Origin: Cyanoderma ruficeps
Taxonomy: Eukaryota > Chordata > Aves > Passeriformes > Timaliidae
Length of the DNA: 64,000 nt
Assembly (NCBI GenBank): GCA_008694505.1
Contig: VZDJ01004378.1
Coordinates: forward strand, 11,965,472 to 12,029,471
Direction of reading: 5' to 3'
This document shows positions 12,501 to 27,500 of this stretch, piece by piece. Below the pieces are notes generated by a model that worked only from the letters and a program-made list of their open reading frames with translations, had not been told where the DNA came from and made no database searches. The position numbers and the translations under genes are program-made. Within the stretch, counting starts at the first letter, position 1; each line of letters starts with the position of its first letter.

Positions 12501-15500
12501 AAGCAGGGAACGTACAGTTCCACCTCTATTTTAATACAATGGTCAAATGAGAGAACAAAATTCATGCATCGGAAATTCACCTCTGGCAACTTATCTCCTT
12601 GTGGCATAAACCAGTATGAGAGAAAATGTCACAGATAAGTTTCTCCTACATACTGAGACTGTTGTACAGTACAGCCCATTTGACAGCAGATAATCACAAG
12701 ACACCAACTGCTGTGAAAACAAATGCTAAGGAAGTCAGAAATTGAATAAATTAGTAGATACAAATTAAGTGTAGGAAATGCTTGTCCATAATATACTATT
12801 GATTTCAGTTCTCTGTTCCAGGATATAAAAAGCACTAACCAAAGGAAAGGATCTTTAAACTACAACCCAGCAGTTCCATCCTTTAGAGGCCTAATATGCA
12901 GTATCTCAAGAGATATGAATGTAAGATTAGTTACATAAAGCCATCTAACCACAAAAGGAGAAAAAGCACTATTATTATCAGCTCCTCTGTTGATGATTAA
13001 ATTAAAATATATGATGGAACAACCAGACCAAACATATATTACAACCCCATCACAGAGTAAAATCATCTCTGCTGATTCTTCCATCAAGAAGGTGAGATAA
13101 ATTCCGAAGTGAGGAGGATAATATAGCTTAAACTGAGAGATCAAACACAGAGTAATCGGTATTTAACAATGCTTCTACTCAGACTTAAGGTATACCTTCA
13201 TTAACACAACTAAAAATATTTATCTTTTTACCATGAAGTACAACACATTTTAGGCAGGGCACTGTCTGTGGACAAGTTAAAGCCCTGAAGTTAAGAAGAC
13301 ATTTATAACTTCTATCTTTCAGACATATGCTGTATAAAAAAGATGTGTTCAGCTGCTTGAAATTGATCTGAACAACTACTGATGTGCAATTTGAATTCCC
13401 TAACACCACAAGAATTTTTTCTGAAATTGCCTCCACACTGTGCCCAAAACTACCACTGCCTGAACTCCTTGGCTGCTCTAATCAGTGGTGAAAAAAGCAA
13501 CATCTGTGGAAATGTTTGGGCAAGTTTGGAAAGGACAGTTACAGATAATGTTTCAGACTATTTTGCTTTAAAATTAATTTTAAAATATTTTAATACATTA
13601 AATACTAGAGAAATGCATAATCATTATAAGAGGGGAAGTCAGCTTTGATACTTTTTTTTCAATTAGGAAAAGAAAAAAGCATTTATGTAAGTATGCAAAG
13701 ATTACTATATTTTCAGAAGATCATTTCAGGAGCATCTTTTTGTGGAGAAAGCAACAGCCCAGCCTCAGCAAATGCCCAAGCCTGAGACTCACATGGAGAA
13801 CTTCTGTATCTCTCTGATAGCATAAGCACAGCATGCAACACCCAACATTAGAGGGGAAACTTTGTGAGACTAGCCCTGTCAACTTTTTAAGACACAAAGC
13901 CTTAAACAGTTGCATGACCATGTTTCAGTGGAAGTATTCATTTTTGATGATTCTCAAAAGGGACCCAGCAAAAAGGAACAAAAACAACAACTACATAAAA
14001 CTAGACAATACAGACTGAATCAGTAAAGTCTGAATCATGTAAACGATTTTAAGTTTATAAACAAAATTATAAATTTAAAAAGCCCCTACAATTTAGGAAA
14101 TACCCTTGACGTAAATTCACATATTTGCACCAATGTTCCTAGACCCATATGAAGAGAGGATGAGTTTTTACTCTATTTCCAAAAACACAAAGTATGAATA
14201 AATGCACCTTTTCCCACTTTTTAAACATTTTTATTTTATTGCACCATAGAAATGGTTTTACCCTAGAACCATTAGTTGCCATGAAAGATCTGTAAAATAA
14301 AGCACAAAATAAAGATAAAAGGTACTTGTGTGGTAACTAATTACATCCTTCAGTTACTGCCACCTTCAGCCTTCCTCACCACCATTCAGCTCCTCACTGC
14401 AGGAATGTAAGATCTAGTACTGGCCTCTGTAAATTAGGAATATAGCTGCAAGGCAGCAGTTCAATGCTAGTGCAAAATTTTTTGACATCAGTGTGAGAAA
14501 AGGCTAAAGCTAGTGCAAAGGAGTGGAGTCAGGTCTGCCACTGCTATTTTTCCTACTAACTATGATGACGGCTGGGACAGAGACCTCACAAGAAGTTGTT
14601 TAAGAACTAAAAGGATGGTTACAGCCAAGTCCCTAGTCAGAGGTGGGCAAGGTCAGAGATGGAGATCAAGCACTGAAGAAGCAGCTATTTAATACAAGCC
14701 ATCCAAATGCTTCCTTTTAACATCTACTTTCTCTTGCCTTTATTGTCATTCATCATAAAAGAACAATAAAACTGCAAAAAACTACACAAGATGCTTGTCT
14801 GGTTGCAGTATTACCCACACCTAGGTCAGTCCTCATTTTAGCACAGTTAAGCTGAACCAACACATCCCTGGCACAGACATCTTTCTGTGCATCCTAGCAC
14901 AGAAGACACCTGAATGTGTTTATTAAAAGCCTAAGGGCACACCTAATGCTATCCAGGAGACACTGAACTACCCCTTTACAAGTTTGAAAATCCTTTTATA
15001 AACTTGACACAATGATCCTTTGGAATGTTCTCATTCTTTTTGTTTGTTCTGTGGTTTGTGTTTTGGTTGGTCTTTTTGTTTGTTTTTTACAAACAGCTAA
15101 ATTGCAGAAGATGAGGCCTCTGAGAAACAGAATAAAAATTGACTTGGAGCATCTTCCAGCACAAAATAATTGTCACCATGCCTGCTACTGAAAACTTGTA
15201 CCCTCATGTAAAAGAAACAGACATTCTGCTGTGCTTCAACATGTCTTTTTTTTTTGGTTATTTTGTAGTGAGACTCTCAAGAAAGAATTATGGGACTGTA
15301 CACAAGAAAATAAAAAGAACTAGGAACCTAAAGCAGAGACCTGGTTTTTGTGCTAATGACTGTTTAGAAAGTGCACATTTGAAAACTCCTTTTTATTCTG
15401 TCAGAGAATCATAGGACAGTTATCTTTAATAGCTATTACTCAAACAGATGTATAAAATGTATCTTTTTTCTCTAGCAATCTTTATTCTATCAAAAGGATA

Positions 15501-18500
15501 ATCCTTAAATGCTATGTGTCATTCACTTTAGTTTTTTAAGGCTGACAACATTTTGAGTAAAGTGCTCTACCATTCATGAGAATATGTAAACCCATAACTG
15601 GAGGATTTATCTTTTTTAAGACTGCTGGCATTGTTAAAAACAATGAAGATGTGTACTTACAGGGCCAGGCTTTGTCAATCAGTGTAGCTACAGTGACACG
15701 ACAATTTTACACCAGCTGAGAACCTGGTCCTTGTGGTTATGAACCACAATAGAGAACTGGCTTTCCATGCCCTTGGTGGCAGGAGACAAGTAAAGCAAAA
15801 CCCCTCCTGCCCTTCTCTTGTGACTTTTTATGAATTTGGACAATGTGCCTATCCAAATACTATAAATATTTACAAATCATCTGCTACACAAAAATTTTGC
15901 TCTAATTTCTGTTCAATTTTTTAATGGATGAATTTGTATACATTCATTAGCCAGCAGACAGGTATCAGTATACTCACCTGTGATCTAAATGGTGAATAGA
16001 GAGAATAACCCCTGAATTCAAATGGGCTTGTTTTAAGGTTACCAGGATTGTGAATTCATATTTATTTCTTAACTTCTGAAAAAAGATTTCAGCTGTTTCT
16101 GGAGATGCCTTCACATTTCTTGAAGTATCTAAAATAAACATAAGAGAAAAAACAGTATAAAATCTTCTGTTACTTTACACCCTCATTGAAAACAACAGGC
16201 TATTTCTGAGAAGCACAACTGAACAGATGAGGAAAAGCGGAGACCAAAGTATTTAAAACATTAGTTTTGCATGCAATGGGAGCCATTTCAGTGAAAGAAA
16301 ACACATTTTTTTATGACACCTATTCTGTTCTGGGGAGGGGTACTTTGTTTTGATCCAGGGTCATGACTCTCACTTTCTTCAGGGATGGCCAAATGGCACA
16401 TTTAATAGCTCATCCAAAGTTTGGGCTCACTAGCAATGAAGCACAGTGACAACACTAGACATAAGCCTAAACCCTGACACATGACCTGAGCAACTTTTCA
16501 ATGACTTCTGAAAGGTGTTATGCCTAATAGCATAAATACCTAAAAAAAAAATTAATTTTAATTAAAATAAATTTAAATAAATACTTAAATAAAATTTAAT
16601 TTTAAAAACCAAAACAACAATCAATTTACTCAGCTTTAAGTAATAGTTTAAAAACTTACCAAATTTCAAAATATTTTATCACTAATTAATTCTTCTATAC
16701 TCCATTTCAGTGGTATTTTCCTGCTGCTTCTTGCACAGGATCCCATGAACATTTGTTAGAGTAGTAGGCACATGTACAATAAAGATTTTACTTTAAAAAA
16801 CCCACACAAAGCCTAGACTGATGCAATATTTCTGCTGAATTTGCACATAACATGCATAGAAAATAAAAAAGGCCCAAGCTTAAAACCTCTAGAGAAATAA
16901 TTTATAAAAATAAGATGTCAAGTGCTAGAAAAATAATTCCCAACCTCCAGAATACATTATACCAGAAAAAAAATTAATAGACATTTTTAATGCACAAAAT
17001 CAATTCATTAGCATGTGTAATCAACTGTGTAAGAACTAAATCAATTCACAAGCTTCTTGTCACAGCAATTTGACCAATCTGCTCTACTTGGGGACACCAA
17101 CTCAGGAACTGCAGTAGAGAGCTAACAGCCATAGAACTGGTGATTTTCTTTCAGCAGCACTGGAGCTGAGTTCTCAAGTACACCACTCTCACCTTACCCA
17201 CTGTTCTTAAAACAGTTTTATTCTTTAAGTTGGACCTATGAAGATGCTGCTTTCCATTAACAGAACCAGTTTATTTTGGTTTATGGATCAGGAATATTTT
17301 AATATCTGTCCAGGAAGTGCAACTGTGAAGTCCTAACCAAGCTCCTGAACAGCGTCACACTCGGTTGAATTTCATTTGTTTTACACAAAGAGGAACCCAA
17401 AAGAAAAAAAGAAAAAAAAAAAAAGGAAAAAGTTAATTTCTACCAAATTTCCATATATTCTCATAGGCAACTGATGAAAGAAAGTATATGCTTAACACCA
17501 CTACCCTTAAAGAAGGCCAGCCCATACATTCATAACTATCCCCCACTTCTACAAGCCCTTTTATTCTAACTGGAGCTATTGGGATGCAAACACTGCACCG
17601 CAGATGGCCTGTGATTTAGCAAGGAAACAAATCCTCACCACCACATGGAGCTCTCCAGAGCCACCCAGCCCTCATCGCTGTGGGAGAGGCAGGGGAAACA
17701 CAGAGCTGCCAAAGCACCCACAAAACAGGAATAATTTATGAGGTCTTTTCATATCACCCTGAGTTATTACCTGATCACTACATTGGGTGAGAATTTTCCA
17801 TCCTTTATTCTATAAAACCTGTGAAAAACGAGTTTCACTTTTTTTTACAAATTTATAAGTTTAATAAAAAAGTTAAAAAAATAGACAAATTAGGAGATAG
17901 AATAAGCGAAGCTTTTTGGCTGAGGGGGCTTGGCACAAGGTCTGCCCGTAGCCCCCGCTCACTTTTTTAGGACTTTTTAAGGACAGCTGTGTTGAATACT
18001 CAATAGATGTTAATCAAACATTCTTTTTTTATCAGTTTTAAGTATTTTCGATCATCTTATCTAACAGATTTATTTTGTGGGTGGATCCACTTAGTCTGGT
18101 AATACCGGTATAAATTTTCTCTTGAGGTTTTCTGGTTCTTTTCATTTTGATAAGAAAACAGAAAGTTAACAGTGGGGTTTTTTTTATAAAGGGTCACAAG
18201 GTGACCCCTCCTCCCATAACTTCTGGCTTGCTGGTTTAGAGATGCAAAGAAGAGATTAAAAAAAACCACCAGTTTTTTACAGTTAACCCTCTGGTACACA
18301 TTCATTCCCTTTCTAAACACAATACAGTACATATAGTAGTCATGTTAATATTTGCGAAAAGCCAACTATATAATATGCATTTATAACAAAACCTTTTCTG
18401 GGTACCCTGTAATCATTCATTGTGGCCTCAGATAACCTTCTTGTACACAGGCAATAGCATCAAGCCCTGACTGCATCATGCTGGCAGCCTACATCCTAAG

Positions 18501-21500
18501 ATTAACATCACATTAAATGCTGGAGCGTTACATTGCCAAAACACATGGCCATTCAGTTTTGGTATTGGAAATAGGTCAGATCATACCTGCTGCTCAAAAA
18601 AAGCTACACAGCCTTTGAATTATTACTACTTTTATGAAGCACAACACTCTTTGCTCAGGGCAGGCACCAGGTGGATTTCTTAAAAGCAAGATGACTGAAA
18701 GGTCCTTGATCTGTCAGATCCATTCTTTTCACACTAACACAAGAGTGCAAATCCCTTTTTTCAATTGCCTTTGAACACTAGCAGTAGGTGCTTGATAGAT
18801 CACCAGCTGTGCTCAATAAATACTGCTTCAGGCTTGTTCTTGATATTTGGCTCCTAGTAATCAGTTTAAGACCCAATAAAAATACTTTACTGGAACTGGG
18901 CTTCTTCCATAATAGCTTGGAAAAATCAAACTGGTATATCTCAGACAATAATTTGCAGTTTCTCAATACTTACATAAAAACCTCATACTGTTAACATTTC
19001 TAATACACAAAACCAAAGACATGAATCTTTTCAACTTAGAGTGCAAAAATAAGGACAGAATTATTAGTTTGAATGAGAAATTTGTCTCTAACCATGATAT
19101 ATTTTGGGTTTATTTTTCTAGAATATTGCATGTGTTTGGTTTGACCACACCAAAACAATTCAAAAATCCAGTGTCATCACTGCATCTTTAACTTATAGAA
19201 ACATGAAAGCCATAATTAAAGAAACAAAAAACCTGAACTCAAAGCATGTCTCACTCCTTGTTCAGGCTAGATCCTTTAAGATATAGCACTGCAAAGCAGA
19301 CTGAAAGCCCAGTGAAGAAAACCACTGACCTTAAGACCTGCAGGCACTCAGCCCTCCAGAAGACAAGCTTAGCAGCTGCCATGCTCCCAGAAAGCCCTCC
19401 CTATTAGGACACATTTTCCCCTCTCAAAGGCAATCTACAGCAAACACCAACACCACACCAACATTTCCTGGAGGTGCCAAGAGCATTGTCATTTCAGTCA
19501 CATTCATGAGATAATAATTACTGCACTTTAGCAAAGACAGCAAGTAACTTTCACCAGGACTCACTCCACAAGTCCAAAGGACCTTCACCAGTCCAAATGG
19601 GTATTGGAGAAAGAAGCCATTTTACCCTTTACAGTCACCAGCCTTTAACAGCTCTCATCATTCGTAAAAACACGAGGAACTATTACAGGCAACTGATTCA
19701 GTCTTAACTAGTCCAGCTGTGCATCCTCACCAAAAGAGGAAAAAGAAAAAAAGGTGTTGGAAGCAGCCACAAACAAGTTATGGGAGGTAAAAAGGAAAAT
19801 TTCCATACGCAGCACCAGCAGCACACTAAATCACACAGTGGAAAGACACAGGACAAGCCATTCACTACCATCCATTTCCAGTCCACAATAAAAGAAAACA
19901 GTTGTTAAATGGAATGCTTAACTTTTCCTAGCAAAGGGTGTACTCTCCATTTTTTGAAGAGCATCTAAAAGTAAACATACAGTATGACCTGAATTATAAA
20001 ACAAATTCCTGCAGAATAGTCTTTGAAGGAGGCATTCTAACTAATTGAGCTCCACAGTTTGTTTCATGTGCACATAATCAGCTTTTAATAGCAGCATCTA
20101 TAAATCAATTCTGCATCTGACTGTAGCTCTGCTGAACTATCCAAATTAAATTCTAGTGGTTTGTGAGAAGAAGGAGAGCTAAAGGCTAAAATGAGGCTGA
20201 AAAATATAATTGGCTTAATTTTGTTTCAATTTCCTACACTAAGAGGGATGAGTTTCACAAGCATACGTTCACATCCTGTCACTTTCCCATATTTAAGTTT
20301 TTGGTTAATATTTTCATAACCAGAGATTTCACACAGCACTCAAAGGGCAGCTGTTTACTTTATATGGTTCTTTTATTTAGGTAACAAATATAAACTAAGC
20401 TGCACCCAGCCAACAAGGCAGCAAAGCCAATCCAAAAGCAGAATCTTTACAAGACCAACAGAGTACAGCAGGATTTTGAGTGGAGCACAGCACATTCAAA
20501 TTCAGGAGTTGCATTCCTGTAATGAAAAATGAAGATATAAAGAAGTAAAACAACCTTTATTAGACCAAAGTCTTGCTAGACGTGATATGCATTAAATCCT
20601 TCAGTAGAAAGGCTGGTTGTTTTGGTATTTAAACTGATACATAAGATCAGCTCATAAAACATTTTGAACTACTTTATCTATAAATTTTTCTATTCCCTTC
20701 TCAAAGATTCCCAGTTGTTTCAGAGAGAGCAGCAANAAAAAAAAAAAAAAAAAAAGCAGCTGTAGTTTTCCAAACCCACGTGAACCTGAGTTGGATTCTC
20801 CAAGGCTGTAGGAAGGGCTCTGCAAGAGTCGGGGGAAGCTGCTGCAGTTCTACCTGAAGTTTAAAAAACTACAAGATACAGGGTAAACACAATCCCTGTA
20901 AGACTGCCACTGGAGCCATTCCCAAAGGGTGTGCTTAAACTACACTGCCCAGTTCCCAAGCCTGGATGAACTTTAGGACTACCACCAAAATGCACGTCAG
21001 GATACAGCCAGGTATTTCCAGACCTCTATGCACCGAAGCACCCCCCTTAAACTGGATCCAACCTGGTGTCCCCAGAGCAAACACTCACAAATGCCAGGAA
21101 CAAGGACTCTAGAAATTAATTTCCCAAGATCAGGATCTTGGGATACCCCACAGACGGTTTAGGGACATAGCCCACAAACTGCCCTTGCAGTTTTGACACC
21201 CTCACGGTGTGGTGTGTCTGCCTTCTTTATTTCCACTAAAGAAATGCTTCAGCAAGAATGCATGCAGATAGAAATGCAGTGAATGAGAAGGAGAAAAGGA
21301 GGAGGGCAAAGTGCTCTTCAGCTGAAACTAAACAATCGAAACAAAAACTGACTCGAAGCCAAATCATTAAATCAAATAAAAACAAGGGGGGAAATGTCAC
21401 AGTTTGTTCTTGCAGCATTTGGGGAGGTTCCAACCACCTTTGGTTTGTAGCTTCCTCTGTTCTGAATGTCAGCTGCAGCTTTGGTGTGTCATCCAGCAAG

Positions 21501-24500
21501 GACTTTCCTCCAGCTCAAACCATACACAAAGCCCCACAAGTCACAATGGACTGACACAAAAGACTAGAAGACCTGTTTTCTGAACACATTTTTCTCCAAT
21601 TGCATTAGCTGTTCATACTCATATCCTTAAAAAACGGTAATCATATCACTTATGGCCAAAACTCTAGCTCACCTATATGCTACATACTTTGATGTTTAAA
21701 GTCACTTTGACACAGCTGAGGACACAAATCCACTGTGGGACAAGAGGAGGGAAAGGTACTGTGACCCTGGACAACTAGAATAGACTTTGCAAATCCATGA
21801 CTGTCTGTGGAAAACGACAGCTGTAATATAATACATATTCCCTGTGAACTGACAATAGCACCACTGAAATCTGCCTAGAAGCATTCTGCAAGAGATGACA
21901 CAAAATAGGTTTGGGGGTGATTATATTAGGGGCTAGGTTAAGCTTATACACCCCCTAGCTTCTTTTAGAAACCAAGGCAAGTCCGATGTGACTGAATCAT
22001 CCTGCGATGGATTCCACACCACAGCTCTCTCAATCTCAGTCTTAACCTGCCAGAGCACAAAACTAACACGCTTGGACATCTTTCGTCTTTCCCTGGGCTG
22101 TTGTCCCTTCAGCAAAGAGGGAATTTGCAGCAGGATTACAAGTGGGAATCATTTCCTGTGATGTAAAGCAGCCCAGCAGCACCACAAAAAGTCAGGTGTG
22201 CTCTTCCAAAAATGTCAGGTCCACGAACAAGGATTTCATGACTTTTGGACTCAGTAGGCAAAAAGTAAATAAAAGATAAATAGTTGTAGAAAAGGTTTTA
22301 GTGACTGTATCTGCAATAGCATATTTCTGACAATTTTTCAAACCTTTTACAAATGACAGGATAAACCTAATTAGAAACCTAATCACAGGCAAACCTGAAC
22401 TTTGAACATGTAGGACTCCAGATTAGAAGTCTGTATTCTCAGCCCAGGAGACTGAAGCAGCTGATTTGCTAACGAGCAATACAGATCCTACCACACTAGA
22501 TTGTTAATAAAACAACTCCTACCAAACTGCCCCAGAAAATAAGAATGTGCTCTCCTGAACATTTCTGAAAGAAATTTTAGAAATGTATAGATCAACACAC
22601 AGGGAAGCTCCACACATAAAAAAGTACTATCAGGAATTTAAAGGCATACATGATATGGAAAATTTCTGTTCCTTGTACACCAGAAATACTGTCCCTTTCA
22701 GAGAAACTGTCATCATGCTAGATAACATCACCAGAAGAGCGGGTGCTACTCAGTGGGGACCTATTACATGACAGCAAAATAATGAAGATAAAACACTTCT
22801 GTTCTTGTTACTGAAATTCCACTCCTAGGAAATTAAAATGTGTGCTGCATGGTATGCTCTGCACCATGTATTAATTATTGTAATGCTTTCTGGTGATGTA
22901 TAGGTTCCAGGTTATCAATTATATGAGGCAATAACTTTTTGAATTACCATTTTTTTCTAGCCTATACTCCAACACAATCCTTTTAAAGTTTTGAAGATGC
23001 TTTGTTTGTGTTCCCTCAGAGGTAGAATCATATGCCGCCACTTAGAATTGTGTTGTTTAGGTTTTTCATAGCCAATATTGCTATAAAACCTAGCACATTT
23101 GAACAAGGACACCAATGTAGCAGAGTGGGATTTCTTTTGTTTCTTCATTTCAATGGACGTTCTAGCTATGTTTAAAAGGTTACAGCTACTATAGCTTCAT
23201 AAATATATGTGTATATAAGCACAAACTCCCTTTAGGCACAAAACAACTTTCTAGTATCTGCTTTGAGAACACCTTGAAACCTGTGGAGAAAATCAAGCCT
23301 GCCCAGTTTTCCTTACAGCTGCCATCTGTGGCATATGCACCTAGTTATGCTTGGTTGCATACTGTCACATGAGCACTTTGTGTCAAACTGACCTAACAAC
23401 AAACAAAAATATCACACCAAGAAATGCAGTTAACACTGGGACATTGCAGAGCAGAAGAAAAACAATGCATCGTCTCCCAGCCCTGCTAGTACTGTAATAA
23501 GGGCATGACACACATGAGAACTGCTAAAAAATTGATTTTATTTTCAGTCCCTTATCATATAGCATAGCCAGGATTTTAACAGTTATTCAATTCACAGCAA
23601 AAGGGGAGGGCAGGAGGAGGAGGAGGAGGAGGAGATAGTGTTGCTAGCCACTTTTCCAAGTGAAAAGGCAGGCAACCAAAGGTAAACAAAGCCTAATCAA
23701 TTAAAAACAATAAAGTACAAACTTAATGGCAATAATAAATCATGCAAGCAGATTGTGCTAGATGTAGATCAAGCTGCATTACATGCTCTACCCTTCTCTC
23801 TGAAGACAAGGCACAACTCAAATTCTCAAATACATCCTATTCCAATGGTGAACTATCATACAATGACAGACCGTATAAGATGAGCACCCACCACGGCACC
23901 TCTAAATTAGGATCATGCTTGGTGTAGGCAATCCAACACCCTCTCAGCAATACACCACGTCTCCCCCTCACTTGGCTCTCACTGTGCAAGTCTCAGTAAG
24001 ACTTACTCATGCTCTCTGCTCTGTCATTTTCTCTCAAAACCTCCTTTTGTTATGACGGGTATGCTGCTCCTGAGGAGCTAACTCCTACAGCCTGTGTTTC
24101 ACAGATTCATTTAGGCTGGAGAGGACCTCTTGAGATCATCTAGCCCAACTGTAATCATTTGTGGATGACCTAGAAGGTTTACCTTTTTTCTCCATGAGGA
24201 ATTTGTTTCTCCCTCTTGGTAGTGGTTTGGCTTTCTCATCCAAGTTTTCCTTCATCTCTGCCTTTCTAGGGTATAACTGGCTTTTGCCCACATTAGGGTT
24301 AACTGCCTCCAGCTAACCAAAATTCACTGTGTTAAGAATTTAAGTGCTGATTTCTTTTCACACAACACAATGGTGAGACAAGAGACTGGCCCACAGTCAC
24401 TGACACAGATAGAAAGCACCAGAAAACTTAAAACCTGCTTCCTAACAGCAAAAATTGAGCAGGGCAGGGGGCAGGGGGTCCACCACTGGAAAAAACTGTA

Positions 24501-27500
24501 TCTGAATACAGACACATCCAACACCTCTGTTGTTAGCCACAGGTCTCCAGCAGCAGACTGAGCAAACAGCAGCAGATGGGGGGAGAAGGCAGGAGACTGA
24601 ACTGGAAACAGAATCCAAGCACTAGCAAAAACAGTGGCAGAGAGACCACACCTGAGGGCAGAGGTAGGATGCCAATGCCACCAACCATACTGGCACACTT
24701 GGAAAAATCTCTACTCGTAGAATATCTGTTTTGATGCCAGAAAACAAAGATTAGAAGGTTTTGAATTGGGAGCATCAAAGAGCAGATACACAACTCAGCT
24801 GTGAGCAGGACAGACAGGGAGAAAATACATGGAAGACTCGAACCAACCATTACCAGAGATTTCAAGAAAGCTGGGAAAGACCAGAGTTCAGATTCTCCAG
24901 AAGTTCTTATTTAAGTCAGGTATTAATGGAGTCTATGTTTCTGTGAATGTGCCCACTAGCCCTGATGAATCAGCTACAGGTTTAAACTCATGCCCAATTT
25001 ATAAGCTTGAATGAGTTAAAATTATAAAATGCTTCCAGGGTCTAATTTGCTCTTGTAGGCTTATTTTAGCCAGGCATCATCAAAATATATGTAAGTGCAC
25101 CAAAGAACAAGTTTTGGGAGAATACAAAGGCACTGGTTTGATATTGTGTACCAGGTGTTTGACGCTACTTTGTGTTTTTGAAAAACTCTCCCTGTAGCAG
25201 ATCACTTTCACCAACACCCCTGCTCTCCACAGTACAGAAAGATTTAAAGGGTCATCCCTTAGCCTATTACCTGAATGACTATGTACAATGATTACAAGGT
25301 AGCTAATGATTCTCAGATATTTTATTTCATGATATCTTCTAAAACAATCAAAAGTATGGAGATTTCCACCACTTCTTTTCAGCAGCTATTCCACAATCTA
25401 AACTAGTTCACTGTGAAAGTCTCCTTTTATCTTAAATCCTCTCCATTTGTGGTATCATTACATTACTCTTACCTCCAGCTCTTTGAATAATAAGTAATTC
25501 CTTCATTTTAAACCTCTAAGAATCTTCTAATACTAGACACTTATCATACAACACTTTTGTCATTTCTTGGACAAGCTGTACATACTCCAGTTTTTTCAAA
25601 AGCTTTCTTACTAAGCCAGTCCTTTTGTTACTGTATAATCAGGTTTGCTGTTTTTCTCTTCAGTCCCTGCAATTCATTGATATTTTTCTGAAATGCAATA
25701 ACCCAAATACATTTTTTTTAAAAAACTCAACCTCCCAGATCTCTTACTGCCATATGCTTTCCTTATGCTAATGGTGTGTGCAGGGATTCTTAATAAGAGC
25801 AATGCTGAACAGGGTACACAAGGTTTTCCTCAAGTCTACCCTCTTCCTTGAACGAGAGCTGAGCAAATCTAGGAACTATTTCAAGTTCATGGCATATTAC
25901 TTAATGTTACAGAAAATCTCAAGAGCGCCTTTGGAACAGCTGGGGCACAATATGCAAATGCATGCTTAGGGAGCTATTACAACATAGATTATTGACCTCA
26001 AAGCTAGAAAAGATCCTTTGGAACCCTACTGGATCATTACACCGCTGTATCTACAGACTGATGGACTTCCAGACAGAGTCGAGGCTGGTAAATGTCATAT
26101 TCTCTTTTAGGATAAACACTCTGGATGTTACCACCATCTAATTATACTTAAATAAGCATTTATGTTGGGGAAATTGTATAAACATTGCTCTAACAGAGTA
26201 TAAACATTGCTCTAACTCTACAATTGGAGGTCTTTTTCTTATTATACTCCATGTTTTCAGAGAAGGAAATAGCCACTCAAATTCCACTAAGAGAGTTCTC
26301 AGTTATGGATCGCTAGCAATATTGATTGTAATGGCTCCCTTGGAAACATTACAGTCTATCATAGCAATGTTGGTGCTGCAGCAAATATGTTAATCTGCTA
26401 AAAGCCTTTTGAACACTGTGTCTTCAGAAGTCTCTTTCAGTCTGCTGGTCCTTTTAGACTGTGCCCATTGCTTTAGCACCTTGCTACAGCCCAGAGCTGC
26501 GAGCAGCAGCTCATGAGATGACTCAAGCTAAAAGTCAGTTTTCTAAGTTTGTGTGTCTCTCTGAAGTCATCAGCATCACGCACATCCCCAAAAACAAAGT
26601 AGGGACCAAAAAAGAAAAGCAAATAAAATGTTAACAAATAAGAAGAATTTTTTGCTGTAAAATTCTTCCGTGTTAAAAATGGCTACAGAATTTTTTTCTT
26701 CTGTCTGAAATACCTAAGTGAGCATTCATAGTAGGTGTTTATTGTGGAAAACATGTCCAGGCAAAAAAAAATAAAATTAAAAACTAAGGTACCCTTTCTT
26801 ATGTTTCTCCTCAGGTTTTCCCAAGAGGAAATCATTTGGAAAATGCCAAGATGGAAAAAAATACCATTTCTTAAACATTGAGACAAAATATAGAAGAATT
26901 TAGACAAAACAGATGGACAGAAAAAAAATCAAACAGTGAAAAGTCCTTTTTCACCCTTTATTCAGCTGTACCTTTAGCAGTACAGGTAGGAGAATACAGC
27001 TGCTCAGTGGATCTACACCTTGGCACAAAACTAAATGGGACGAAATATAGGGAAGAGTCATACAAAGAGGCACAGTTTTCCATGACAGCTATAAAAATTT
27101 CCAGCCCTTATCCAGAGATTTTAAATAACTTATGAACTCAGTCCTGTACCTCCCTTAAGACTCAGGGGAAACTGTGAAGTTAACCATACTTGAAGTTATT
27201 TTTCCAAGGTAGTACCTGTACACCCTGGAGGATACAGACTAGAAGAATATAAGCTGGGGAGGAGGGGGAGAGTAGAAAACCTATTCCCCACATCTTATAA
27301 GCAAAAAGTAGAGGGAAAATAGACACTGTGATTGATCTACAAGGTATGTGTACGAAATGCTGCTCTCCTTTGTGACATCTCACTGGAGAATGAGCCATGC
27401 TGCAGTGGGGGAAGAAACCATAAAAAAAAAAAAAATTAACCCAGCAAGTCTCAGGCACACTCTGACTAGAGAACTATGCCACAGCAAAAGTAATTACATA

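Larger units (their letters stand above)
4043..15977 (-). other. NELL2: NELL2 intron 3
   Basis: A roughly 11.9-kb phase-2 intron. It contains an AC/AT microsatellite (4605-4683), a short CR1-like tail (about 8367-8408), a 36-bp tandem duplication (11730-11801), a GAAT tetranucleotide run (11991-12010) and a GT-rich low-complexity patch (about 15036-15090). Otherwise it is unique AT-rich sequence in which I recognise no exon or RNA gene. Confidence 0.75.

Noticed and set aside
24324..24698. Minus-strand 124-codon frame inside intron 2, considered as an alternative NELL2 exon
   Set aside because: No NELL2-like sequence, no paired acceptor and donor in compatible phase, and Leu/Ser/Cys-rich chance composition.
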